This document shows, piece after piece, positions 1-6,372 of a stretch of 9,394 bases of DNA. Where the stretch lies: the NCBI GenBank assembly GCA_021204765.1, contig JAJPYU010000138.1:1-9394 (forward strand), in the 5' to 3' direction. Within the stretch, counting starts at the first letter, position 1. Each line of letters begins with the position of its first letter. This DNA comes from Clostridiales bacterium (GTDB lineage: Bacteria > Bacillota > Clostridia > Lachnospirales > Lachnospiraceae). The position numbers were made by a program, and so were the translations under genes. The notes under the pieces are model-generated. The model was not told where the DNA came from, did no database searches, and saw nothing but the letters and a program-made list of their open reading frames with translations.

Positions 1-165
1 GGCATAGCATAAAAAGTAAGATGGCCAGCACAAGAAATAACAGATACTGAAATACAAAATACAGGAGCAGGTAATTTCCAACAGAGATCCCGAATGGAGA
101 AGAAAGGTATCCGTCCATGCTCTGCACCGAGGAACTCATATCACAGAATCCGAAAAGCTTAAATG
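1..165 (-). other. Hydrophobic tail fused in frame to the Abi_2 fragment
   Basis: The minus-strand Abi_2 frame continues without a stop to the left edge of the window and changes character completely. After about 20 residues (FGFCDMSSSVQSMDGYL) come about 30 strongly hydrophobic residues containing NYLLLYFVFQYLLFLVLAIL, which looks like one transmembrane helix of an integral membrane protein. It does not resemble the expected Abi_2 C-terminus. It may be the remnant of a permease subunit joined by deletion, but I cannot name the family. The frame is open at position 1, so the length of the fused part is unknown. Confidence 0.35.
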
Positions 166-463
166 TCCGGCGCTGATAGACAACATATTGATGGTTGGTA
201 TTGATATGGGCTTCCGTATCCAGCATACGGATAAAATACTGTATGCCGGAAGCATTTTTGCGGGAATTGTTATAATTTGCCGCATTTAAATAGTCTTTTT
301 CGAGATGGGAATAGCTGTCTGAAAAAGAATAAGAAATCAGAGACCTTAATTTCTGCTCAATATGACAAATATATTTAAAAAATAGTGTGCGAAGATCCTC
401 ATCAAAATAATAAAGTTTGAGGATATCATCAAAAGTAGTCCCGGCACGGTATTGACGTGTCAT
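166..463 (-). pseudogene. Abi_2 (AbiD/AbiF-type abortive infection) fragment
   Basis: Translating the minus strand from an ATG at 463 gives an uninterrupted frame that matches the central part of the Abi_2 abortive-infection family. It opens with a GTTFDDILKLYYFDEDLR segment, then an IEQKLRSLISY helix, then a YLNAANYN segment and ends near HQYVVYQRR. In the family these follow an N-terminal helical region of roughly 60-70 residues, which is absent here because the sequence turns into phage lysozyme DNA at about 463-470 on the other strand. After about position 166 the frame stays open, but the expected VPLWVL-type segment is replaced by unrelated hydrophobic sequence. Both ends of the gene are therefore missing. 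Known members cause phage-induced growth arrest and carry HEPN-like helical folds; this fragment is unlikely to function. No promoter or ribosome binding site was seen for the ATG at 463. Confidence 0.75.
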
Positions 464-469
464 TGGGTC

Positions 470-1000
470 ATGGGTGAGATTGGCAATGCCTATGGTGTTG
501 CCGGTCTGATGGGTAACCTGTATGCTGAATCTGCCCTTATTGCAAATAATTTGTAAAACAGTTATAATAATAAATTAGGCATGACCGATAAAGCGTATAT
601 GGATGCCATTGACGATGGTTCTTACACGAAATTCAGTTCCGATTCTGCCGGTTATGGTCTGGCACAGTGGACATACAGTACCAGGAAGAAAGCCCTCAAA
701 GAGTATGCGGATGCACAGAACGCTTCTATAGGGAACCTGTCTATGCAGCTTGCATTTCTCATTAAGGAAATGTCCAGTGATTATAAGACAGTGCTTTCCA
801 CTCTGAAATCTGCTACTACTGTATTACAGGCTTCTAATGCCGTTCTCACGAAGTATGAGAAACCGGCAGACACGGGAACCACGGTTCAGAACTATGGTTA
901 TTATACCACGGCAAGCGGTGTGAAATGGCTTTATGTCCAGGTGACATACAACAATGTCAAGTACACCGGTTTCTGCTGCAAGACATACCTCTCTAAATAA
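470..1000 (+). pseudogene. Phage tail lysozyme / endolysin remnant with internal stop
   Basis: From about 473 the plus strand encodes IGNAYGVAGLMGNLYAES, the hallmark start of the phage tail lysozyme (Phage_lysozyme2-type) domain with its catalytic-region Glu. A TAA at 554-556 then interrupts the frame exactly where homologues usually carry Gln (NLQNSY). The same frame resumes as NSYNNKLGMTDKAYMDAI, DSAGYGLAQWT and ASNAVLTKYEKPAD. The last ~35 residues (WLYVQVTYNNVKYTGFC, ending KTYLSK) resemble the end of an SH3b cell-wall-binding repeat. The linker and most of the SH3b part appear deleted after TTVQ, since intact proteins are longer. The N-terminal leader is also missing: sequence before 470 reads as the Abi_2 gene on the opposite strand. 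An ATG at 581 would give 139 residues but lacks the first lysozyme motif. This is a decayed prophage trace. Confidence 0.8.
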
Positions 1001-1009
1001 TTCTCTGGT

Positions 1010-1374
1010 GAGAGTGGAAAGCGGGATAAACCGTGTGAATAAGCAGGTTTCCGGTGATTGTCGTATTTGCCCTCAATACTGGACTATTGAAGACCGACAA
1101 TTTCCCCCGATTTCCCTTTGTATTCCACGGGAAAACTTAGGATGATTTTCAAAACTTGCTTCATCCTAATATCCCATTGCACCGTGAGCCAATGAAAAAT
1201 AATTTGTCAGCCTGTATCGCAGAGTTATCTCTATTCTTTCTATTTGTTCAATCCTTCTGCTTCATCTTCGTTTGCAATTATCAGGCCGAGTTCTTTGAGA
1301 TTGGCAATCTGCTGCGGTATTGCCAAAGCCGGTTGGATCTGTTTTTTGTGATCACTGTTTGGTTGGGTATCCAT
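1010..1374 (-). pseudogene. Second Abi_2 family pseudogene (deletion, stop and frameshift)
   Basis: From an ATG at 1374 the minus strand reads a typical Abi_2 N-terminus of about 40 residues, including IPQQIANLKELGLIIANEDE. Around 1250 the frame jumps to IEQIERIEITLRYRLTNYFS, which in intact Abi_2 proteins lies some 50 residues further on, so an internal deletion that shifts the frame has joined the two parts. The frame continues as LAHGAMGY, then a TAG at 1166-1168, then DEASFENHPKFSR. A further stop near 1073-1075 is avoided only by changing frame at about 1078, after which EGKYDNHRKPAY again resembles the family. The gene is distinct from the Abi_2 piece at the left edge, because both contain the IE..LR helix with different residues. 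It meets the lysozyme remnant tail-to-tail at about 1000-1010. Confidence 0.7.
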
Positions 1375-1473
1375 ATTTATTGCTCTAAAAAATGACCCGA
1401 TTGGTTCGCATTGTTGAGAGGCGTGTCGGGTACTGTTGTAATAAATATTAGCGAAATCTCTGGGAAAGTCAAT

Positions 1474-1487
1474 TATTTTCGAAAATA
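1474..1487. repeat. 14-bp perfect palindrome TATTTTCGAAAATA
   Basis: Perfectly self-complementary 14-mer in gene-free DNA, of operator-like size and AT-rich composition. No flanking promoter is evident within 60 bp, so a role as operator is only a possibility. Confidence 0.5.
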
Positions 1488-1490
1488 CCT

Positions 1491-1510
1491 GCGGTTTAGT
1501 GCGGTTTAGC
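1491..1510. repeat. Tandem 10-bp repeat GCGGTTTAG(T/C)
   Basis: Two directly adjacent copies, GCGGTTTAGT and GCGGTTTAGC, differ only in the last base. One copy per helical turn would suit protein binding on one face of the DNA, but two short copies can also arise by slippage. Confidence 0.5.
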
Positions 1511-1518
1511 ATTGCGTG

Positions 1519-1550
1519 CCAGTTTTATACCGAACTCAACATAAAACTGG
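1519..1550. repeat. Inverted repeat, 10-bp arms, 12-nt loop
   Basis: CCAGTTTTAT at 1519-1528 and ATAAAACTGG at 1541-1550 are perfect reverse complements separated by 12 nt. Neither side is followed by a run of T, so it does not look like an intrinsic terminator. It may be a protein-binding site or a relic of an element end. Confidence 0.55.
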
Positions 1551-1604
1551 AAAGCCATTAAGAACGCGTAAATTGATTCCCTGAGAGCTCATTCGAGTTA
1601 ACGC

Positions 1605-1633
1605 TTGTAATTATTATGCTTTTTTCGTATACT
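1605..1633 (+). promoter_or_regulatory. Sigma-70-type promoter of the AAA-ATPase/nuclease gene
   Basis: TTGTAA at 1605-1610 and TATACT at 1628-1633 are separated by exactly 17 nt. Transcription would start near 1640, giving a leader of about 68 nt before the ATG at 1708. The placement directly before a single gene that ends in a terminator supports a monocistronic unit. Confidence 0.6.
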
Positions 1634-1707
1634 TATCATTAAAACAGGGGCAAATACAGCAACTGTGACAGTATAATGCCGCAGGAATACATTAAAGGGA
1701 GAATATT

Positions 1708-3372
1708 ATGGCTGAGAAGAGACCGCCGGTCGGAATTGAAAGTTTTGAAAAACTGCGCACCGGGGATTTTTATTATGTAGATAAAACAGGCATGATAAAA
1801 GAATTGTTGGAGAGTTGGGGCGAGGTGAACCTGTTTACTCGTCCGCGCAGATTTGGCAAGAGCCTTACCATGAGTATGCTTAAGTCCTTTTTTGAGATTG
1901 GCTGTGATGCCTCATTGTTTGACGGACTGGCTATTTCAAAAGAAAATGGGCTCTGTGATAAAAATATGGGGCAGTATCCTGTCATTTCTCTGACTTTAAA
2001 ACAGGTTAGGGGAAAGGATTATGAATCCGCCAGGGAACAGATGTGGAGCCTGATCAGCGCCGAGGCGGAAAGATTTGATTATCTGCAGGACAGTGATAAG
2101 CTGAACGAGAGAGATAAAGCTAGAATGATGAATCTCTCGGAGGGCATCGGCAATCTTGAAAACAGTCTGTATCTGATGTCCAGGCTTTTATATAAACATC
2201 ACGGCAAAAAGGTAATCATTCTCATTGACGAATATGATGTTCCACTGCAGAAAGCGGAGGCAAACGGATATTATGATGATATGACTGAGCTTATCAGCCA
2301 GTTCTTCGGTTATGGAATGAAAACCAACGATTATATGCAGTTTTCCGTTGTGACTGGCTGTTTGCGCATTGCGAAAGAGAGTATTTTTACCGGATTTAAC
2401 AATCCGAAGATTCATACCATCGTGGATGACCAGTATGATGAGTGGTTCGGCTTCACCGATGAGGAAGTCCGGGAGATGCTTGATTATTATGGACTCAGTA
2501 AATATTACGGACTGACAAAGGAGTGGTATGACGGTTATCTGTTTGGAACAGTGCATGTATACTGCCCCTGGGATGTCATAAACTGGTGCGATAAGCTCCC
2601 CCGCAGCACAGATCACACGCCTCAGAATTTCTGGGCCAATACCAGCAGCAATGATATGGTACTGCGCTTTGTGGAGATGGCTGATGATACCACCAGGGCA
2701 CAACTGGAAGAGCTCTCTGAGGGAAGAAGTATTGACAGGGACATACAGCAGGAAATGACCTACGCGGATATTGGCAAAAATATTGACAATCTTTGGAGCA
2801 TTCTGTTTATGACAGGATATCTGACCTACAGCTGCAGGAATGACGATGGAACATATCGTCTGGTTATTCCCAACAGGGAGATACGCAGCCTTTTTGACCG
2901 CCAGATAAAAAACTGGTTTTATGAGAAAATAGAGGGAGGCCTGGAGCCTCTGTTTCAGGCCTTTGACCGAAATGATGCCGCAGACATTGAGAAGCATATC
3001 AATGAGTGCATGATCGATGCCATCAGTTTCATGGACGGCGGAAATACAAGGGAGATGAGGGAGACTTTTTATCATGGTCTTCTGCTGGGTATGCTACGCA
3101 GCCGCCGGGGATGGAACGTAAAGTCCAACAGGGAAGCCGGAAACGGCCGCGCGGATATCATCATTTCTGACAGGCGCAGGGAATGCGGATACATAATTGA
3201 GGTGAAATATTCCGACAGCTACGCTGATATGGATTCCGATGCCGACAAGGGTCTGCGGCAGATTGAAGACACTCTGTATGATAAATATTTCGCCGACAGT
3301 GATTTCACGGATATATATCATTATGGTATTGCGTTTCACAGAAAAAAGTGCCGGGTAGCAGTTATGCAATAA
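1708..3372 (+). CDS. AAA-ATPase-like / PD-(D/E)XK nuclease domain protein
   Basis: The 554-residue product matches the widespread but poorly understood family that joins an N-terminal AAA-ATPase-like domain (PF09820 type) to a C-terminal PD-(D/E)XK nuclease domain (PF08011 type). The N-terminus (PVGIESFEKLRTGDFYYVDK) is typical. The nucleotide-binding loop is RPRRFGKSL at residues 45-53, with a Walker B strand VIILIDEYD at 169-177. SVVTGCLRIAKESIFTGFNN at 213-232 is a conserved sensor-like segment. The nuclease core comprises GRAD at 480-483 and EVK at 498-500, followed by KGLRQIEDTLY at 514-524, all intact. Length is normal for the family. The start is set by AAAGGGAG at 1694-1701, six bases before the ATG. 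It has its own promoter and terminator and stands alone between remnants. A role as transferred defence- or mobility-related ATPase-nuclease is inferred from domain type and setting only. Probably cytoplasmic, as no signal peptide or TM segment is visible. Confidence 0.93.
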   Translation: MAEKRPPVGIESFEKLRTGDFYYVDKTGMIKELLESWGEVNLFTRPRRFGKSLTMSMLKSFFEIGCDASLFDGLAISKENGLCDKNMGQYPVISLTLKQVRGKDYESAREQMWSLISAEAERFDYLQDSDKLNERDKARMMNLSEGIGNLENSLYLMSRLLYKHHGKKVIILIDEYDVPLQKAEANGYYDDMTELISQFFGYGMKTNDYMQFSVVTGCLRIAKESIFTGFNNPKIHTIVDDQYDEWFGFTDEEVREMLDYYGLSKYYGLTKEWYDGYLFGTVHVYCPWDVINWCDKLPRSTDHTPQNFWANTSSNDMVLRFVEMADDTTRAQLEELSEGRSIDRDIQQEMTYADIGKNIDNLWSILFMTGYLTYSCRNDDGTYRLVIPNREIRSLFDRQIKNWFYEKIEGGLEPLFQAFDRNDAADIEKHINECMIDAISFMDGGNTREMRETFYHGLLLGMLRSRRGWNVKSNREAGNGRADIIISDRRRECGYIIEVKYSDSYADMDSDADKGLRQIEDTLYDKYFADSDFTDIYHYGIAFHRKKCRVAVMQ

Positions 3373-3423
3373 ATCAATACTGGTCGACATACATTCAGAT
3401 TGATAAATTTAAATGAACAGATA

Positions 3424-3462
3424 AGGGCAGGCATGAGTTTTTCCTCATGTCTGCCCTGCTTT
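3424..3462 (+). terminator. Intrinsic terminator after the ATPase-nuclease gene
   Basis: A 14-bp stem pairs AGGGCAGGCATGAG (3424-3437) with CTCATGTCTGCCCT (3444-3457), with a single G-U pair and a TTTTTC loop. It is followed by GCTTTTG and lies 52 nt after the stop codon. Confidence 0.85.
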
Positions 3463-3584
3463 TGATTGGGTATTATGAGGTTCATTCTTTCATAGCAGCA
3501 TCATCAGGCCACAACGGTTTTTCTTGCCTAATTAATCCCGAAGTATAATACACAAACCTATACCTACTCTGAGCATGAATGCAA

Positions 3585-3614
3585 AAGCGGGGATAAGGCA
3601 ACTTGTCTCCGTTT
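3585..3614. terminator. Hairpin with GCAA tetraloop, terminator-like
   Basis: Thirteen consecutive pairs form between 3585-3597 and 3602-3614 (three of them G-U), closed by the stable GNRA-type loop GCAA. ATTTTGATTTT follows on the plus strand. On the minus strand the stem overlaps and runs into a short CTTTTGC tract. It could block read-through into the antitoxin promoter just downstream, or be a remnant of a structured RNA. I favour a second terminator. Confidence 0.5.
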
Positions 3615-3636
3615 ATTTTGATTTTGGAGTATTTTA

Positions 3637-3665
3637 TTGACAGTGTAAATAAAATGACATAAAAT
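3637..3665 (+). promoter_or_regulatory. Promoter of the toxin-antitoxin locus
   Basis: A consensus TTGACA at 3637-3642 is followed after exactly 17 nt by TAAAAT at 3660-3665. A perfect TATAAT at 3669-3674 lies just downstream but is 26 nt from the TTGACA, so it would need another -35. RelB/DinJ antitoxins usually repress their own promoter, so an operator in 3637-3690 is expected; no clear dyad was recognised there. Confidence 0.6.
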
Positions 3666-3694
3666 ATGTATAATCAATAAAAGGAGAAGCTGTT

Positions 3695-3976
3695 ATGGCT
3701 AATGTAAATATTAACATTCGTATGGATAGTGATTTGAAAACTCAGTTTGAGTCGTTTTGTGCGGACATGGGTATGTCGATGACCACGGCTTTTACTGTTT
3801 TTGCCAAAAAGGCTGTGAGAGAATACAGAATTCCCTTTGAGATTGGGGCAGAAAATCCAAATAATGAGACCATCCAGGCGATTGAGGAAGTAAAACAGAT
3901 AAAAGCAGATCCAAACTTAAGAAAAACATACACAGATGTCGATGAGATGATGGAGGATTTGCTTGCCGATGTATAA
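3695..3976 (+). CDS. RelB/DinJ family antitoxin
   Basis: The 93-residue product has the N-terminal beta-strand plus two helices of a ribbon-helix-helix protein (NVNINIRMDSDLKTQFESFC, then MTTAFTVFAKKAV, residues 1 to about 45), as in RelB/DinJ antitoxins, which dimerise, bind their operator and neutralise a RelE/YafQ-type mRNA-cleaving toxin. The acidic C-terminal half, ending TDVDEMMEDLLADV, fits the toxin-binding region. AGGAG at 3682-3686 lies eight bases before the ATG. The last codons overlap the start of the toxin frame by 8 bp, the usual coupled arrangement. The antitoxin looks complete, while its partner is broken. It may survive as an orphan regulator or as an anti-toxin against a related locus elsewhere, but that is inference. 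Confidence 0.92.
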   Translation: MANVNINIRMDSDLKTQFESFCADMGMSMTTAFTVFAKKAVREYRIPFEIGAENPNNETIQAIEEVKQIKADPNLRKTYTDVDEMMEDLLADV

Positions 3977-4114
3977 GATAGTACCTACTACGAAATTTCA
4001 GAAGGATTTGGAACTTGCAAAAAACGCGGATATGATATTTCCCTTTTAACAGAAGTTATCAGAACTCTTGCTGCGGGGGAATCTCTACCTCTCAAAAATA
4101 GGGATCATTCTTTC
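3969..4114 (+). pseudogene. YafQ/RelE-type toxin, frameshifted and truncated
   Basis: The frame starts at an ATG overlapping the antitoxin stop and reads MYKIVPTTKFQKDLELAK, a typical YafQ-family beginning. A run of six A at 4019-4024 then throws the frame into a TAA at 4047-4049. With seven A the product would continue as KKRGYDISLLTEVIRTLAAG, then LPLKNRDHS, as in intact YafQ toxins. After about 4114 the restored frame no longer resembles the family (GKAAKMDPVS, stop at 4160-4162). The half with the conserved ECHI and PDWLLIY-type segments and the catalytic C-terminal histidine is therefore missing. The toxin is dead by two independent lesions, so programmed slippage on the A-run would not rescue a full-length enzyme. 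Confidence 0.82.
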
Positions 4115-4175
4115 GGGAAGGCCGCAAAGATGGATCCGGTTTCTGTCAAACAATCTCAATAACAGCTTTCTCTAA

Positions 4176-4315
4176 TTATTTTTTACCGAACAGGTTCTTA
4201 CCGGCGCTGCCGATAAAGTCCCGATACTTCATACCATTAGATTTCACGATAGCGGCCTGACCGGTAAACAACGGGACGAAAAGGAACAGGATCGCCCACA
4301 GACAGTAAATGCCAT
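4176..4315 (-). pseudogene. Possible C-terminal scrap of a membrane protein
   Basis: On the minus strand the last ~47 residues of an open frame read LWAILFLFVPLFTG followed by a charged end GSAGKNLFGKK and a stop at 4176-4178. This looks like a last transmembrane helix plus cytoplasmic tail. Upstream of about 4315 the same frame is only the antisense of the hydrolase fragment, so any real similarity must stop there. I do not recognise the family. It could also be a chance frame. Confidence 0.3.
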
Positions 4316-4317
4316 GT

Positions 4318-4452
4318 ATCAGATGGCTGCTGAAAAGATACCAGGTCCCATATATGGACACCGGAAGCTGAAACTGTGGGTGGAAGCAGACGGATACAAT
4401 AATATGGATCTCTTTGTTGTCATGAGCAAGCTGAACTCTGCAGGTGAGATGG
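4318..4452 (+). pseudogene. CocE/NonD (S15-type) hydrolase C-terminal fragment
   Basis: The plus strand encodes a segment that includes YGHRKLKLWVEADGYNNMDL and FVVMSKLNSAGE. It closely resembles the jelly-roll C-terminal domain (PepX_C-type) of CocE/NonD family hydrolases and X-Pro dipeptidyl-peptidases, whose consensus has LKLWVEA...DDMDLFV...KLD. Only about 45 residues remain of a protein that is normally over 500 residues. There is no catalytic domain, and the similarity ends just before the CoA-transferase. It is a deletion remnant, with an unrelated frame on its left. The frame is open through an ATG at 4314 but has no ribosome binding site of note. Confidence 0.65.
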
Positions 4453-4497
4453 TGGGACTCAGTTTTGTGAATGACAGGAGCAGAATGGAGACTGGAT

Positions 4498-5802
4498 ATG
4501 GATTTTCAGGAAATACTAAACGAAAAACTGACAACTGCGGAGGAAATAGCGAGCTGCATTCAGCCCAATACAATATTAATGTCGGATATCGCTGCAGGCG
4601 CGCCTCCCAAGCTGATCTCTGCCATCGGTGAGTATGTTGTCTCCCATAAGATCCCCAATGTGAAGCTGAACGGATTGCTGGAATTGTACCTGGATGCGTC
4701 GTACACGACTCCGGAAGCTGACGGATATATGAATTATATCTCCTGGTTTTCAAGCGGTACGGCACAGAAACTGGTAAACGCGGGGCTGGCGGATGTGAGA
4801 ACCGGGTATTATCGGGATTTCCCGAAGTATGTCCGGGAGCAGGAGAAAATAGACGTTTTTATCGCAGCGGTTTCTCCCATGGATTCCCATGGATATTTCA
4901 GTCTGGGCCTGAACGGTTCCGTTTCAGAAGCGCTTCTGGATACAGCAGGAAAGATTTATCTGGAAATAAACCCTCAGATGCCCAGATGCCTGCATGGACC
5001 CATTATCCATGTTTCTCAGGCGGATGCCGTCTGTGTCAATGATACCGCTCTGCCGGAGCTTCCCCCGGCAAAGATGAATGAAAAGAGTATCCGGATCGGA
5101 CATCTGATCGCGGAAGAGATCCCGGACGGAGCGACCCTGCAGTTGGGGATCGGGGGTATCCCGGATGCCGTCGGCGCGGCGCTGAAAGAGAAAAAGCATT
5201 TGGGTATCCACACGGAAATGTTTACGCCGTCCATGGTGGATCTGATAGAGTGCGGTGCTGTGGACAACAGTCGGAAACCCATCCATAAAGGCCGCTCCGT
5301 GACAGCCTTTGCCTTTGGATCAAAGAAGATTTATGATTATGTAGATGACAACCCATCCATGGAAATCCTCCCTGTGGATTATGTCAATGACCCTGCGGTC
5401 ATCGGGCAGCATCCTGATTTCATCTCTGTGAATTCGGCGGTGGAGGTGGATTTCTACGGCCAGGTCTGTGCGGAGTCCATCGGTTCCAGGCACCTGTCCG
5501 GAACCGGCGGCCAGGTTGACTATGTGCAGGGAGCGGCCAGATCCAAAAACGGGAAAAGCTTCATTGCCTTCGAATCCACCACAAAAGGGGACAGCATCAG
5601 CAAGATCCGGCCTACGCTGACGCCCGGCGCCATTGTGACGACCAGCAAAAATGATGTGGATTTTATCGTGACAGAGTACGGTATAGCCAGATTGCGGGGG
5701 AAGACCCTCAGCGCGAGGACGAAAGCCCTGATCGGGCTGGCTCACCCGAAATTCCGGGAGGAACTGACCTTTGAGGCAAAGAAAATGCATATCATCATTT
5801 AA
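4498..5802 (+). CDS. Acetyl-CoA hydrolase/transferase family CoA-transferase
   Basis: The 434-residue product belongs to the acetyl-CoA hydrolase/transferase family, which includes 4-hydroxybutyrate CoA-transferase, butyryl-CoA:acetate CoA-transferase and succinyl-CoA:CoA-transferase. It would move CoA between an acyl-CoA and a carboxylate in the cytoplasm, as in butyrate or acetate fermentation. Visible marks, counted from this start, are FPKYVREQ (about 108-115), QLGIGGIPDAV (215-225), HTEMF (238-242) carrying the probable catalytic glutamate at 240, SGTGGQVDYV (334-343) and TEYGIARLRG (392-401). Length is normal and no lesion was seen. The start at 4498 is preferred because GGAG at 4487-4490 lies seven bases upstream; an in-frame ATG at 4471 lacks a site. 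No dedicated promoter was found. The acyl specificity cannot be read from the sequence. No partner metabolic genes are adjacent. Confidence 0.93.
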   Translation: MDFQEILNEKLTTAEEIASCIQPNTILMSDIAAGAPPKLISAIGEYVVSHKIPNVKLNGLLELYLDASYTTPEADGYMNYISWFSSGTAQKLVNAGLADVRTGYYRDFPKYVREQEKIDVFIAAVSPMDSHGYFSLGLNGSVSEALLDTAGKIYLEINPQMPRCLHGPIIHVSQADAVCVNDTALPELPPAKMNEKSIRIGHLIAEEIPDGATLQLGIGGIPDAVGAALKEKKHLGIHTEMFTPSMVDLIECGAVDNSRKPIHKGRSVTAFAFGSKKIYDYVDDNPSMEILPVDYVNDPAVIGQHPDFISVNSAVEVDFYGQVCAESIGSRHLSGTGGQVDYVQGAARSKNGKSFIAFESTTKGDSISKIRPTLTPGAIVTTSKNDVDFIVTEYGIARLRGKTLSARTKALIGLAHPKFREELTFEAKKMHIII

Positions 5803-6342
5803 TGATTTGTTTCTATAATACAGTTTCTTTGGTTTCCCTTTTAAGCGCATCCGGTAGGAATTTTTCACGGGTTACGGTCATGCCACTCAGACGGCGCGTT
5901 TTCCGGGAGGAATATCTGCTGTCAGACCAATCCAAGAAGAAATAGTGGGTTAATCGATGATCTCCTTCAGGTTCCTGCCTGGAGGTCGACCGCTATGTAG
6001 ATGTACATGGAATCCAAATCATCCAATCTGATCAGGTCTTCAAGTGTATCCCCTGTGGAATCCGATTATACCGCTACAAGTGGATCCACAATCTGACAAA
6101 GTCATAAATGACAGGCCGGTCGTCTGGTTCCATTTTCAAACACATATGCTTGCTTTGCAGACACCAGCAAAGAGAAGCAGATAGGAAAAACGGTTTATTT
6201 CAAAGATGAGCTGAGCGTCTCACCCACGTCTGTTCTTCCGCTGAGGGCAGAGATCAGGAAGAGTATCGCCCAGGCCTGCTCACTGAAGAAATTATTGGGA
6301 TAGGTAAGAGATGAGAAGAAGAGCAGACTGTGGGCTTTTTCT
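5803..6342. other. Gene-poor stretch between CoA-transferase and fic
   Basis: No frame here combines a start, ribosome binding site and recognisable family. A 60-codon plus-strand frame without ATG, ending in TAG at 6301-6303, contains GKTVYFKDELSVSPTSVLPL. A minus-strand frame over the same bases contains EQAWAILFLISALSG and stops at 6195-6197. One of them may be a decayed gene, but I cannot decide which and recognise neither. Short plus frames around 5851-5945 (GYGHATQTARFPGG) and 6040-6100 are equally undecided. No clear terminator follows the CoA-transferase. Confidence 0.5.
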
Positions 6343-6372
6343 TTGACATAAACATCCCGTTTTTGTTATGAA
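6343..6372 (+). promoter_or_regulatory. Candidate promoter upstream of fic
   Basis: A consensus TTGACA at 6343-6348 is followed after 18 nt by TATGAA at 6367-6372. An alternative -10, TATACT at 6409-6414, lies closer to the gene but has a poor -35 (TCATAA, 6386-6391). Both would give leaders without another gene. Confidence 0.4.

Larger units (their letters stand above)
1375..1604. other. Gene-free stretch with palindrome, tandem 10-mer and inverted repeat
   Basis: No credible coding frame was found between the second Abi_2 remnant and the promoter of the ATPase gene. The stretch contains a 14-bp palindrome TATTTTCGAAAATA at 1474-1487, two adjacent copies of GCGGTTTAG(T/C) at 1491-1510, and a 10-bp perfect inverted repeat at 1519-1550. 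These could be regulatory sites or traces of an integration boundary. Confidence 0.5.

Noticed and set aside
1143..1167. Small inverted repeat AGGATGA / TCATCCT
   Set aside because: Seven-base arms inside the Abi_2 pseudogene with no T-run; likely chance.
2188..3075. 295-codon open frame on the minus strand
   Set aside because: It is antisense to the ATPase-nuclease gene, whose frame shows clear family motifs throughout; the minus frame has no recognisable domain or ribosome site.
3669..3674. Perfect TATAAT before the antitoxin as the main -10
   Set aside because: It is 26 nt from the TTGACA and has no good -35 at 17 nt; TAAAAT at 3660 fits better. Dual use cannot be excluded.
4019..4024. 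Programmed frameshifting in the toxin A-run
   Set aside because: The downstream part of the toxin is also missing, so slippage would not yield an active enzyme.
5320..5868. 182-codon open frame on the minus strand
   Set aside because: Mostly antisense to the conserved C-terminal half of the CoA-transferase; no family resemblance.
4281..6272. Similar 18-mers at 4281-4298 and 6255-6272 (15 of 18 bases), both encoding an AILFL-like stretch on the minus strand
   Set aside because: Too short to show common origin and flanks do not match; kept only as a hint that both spots may hold membrane-protein debris.
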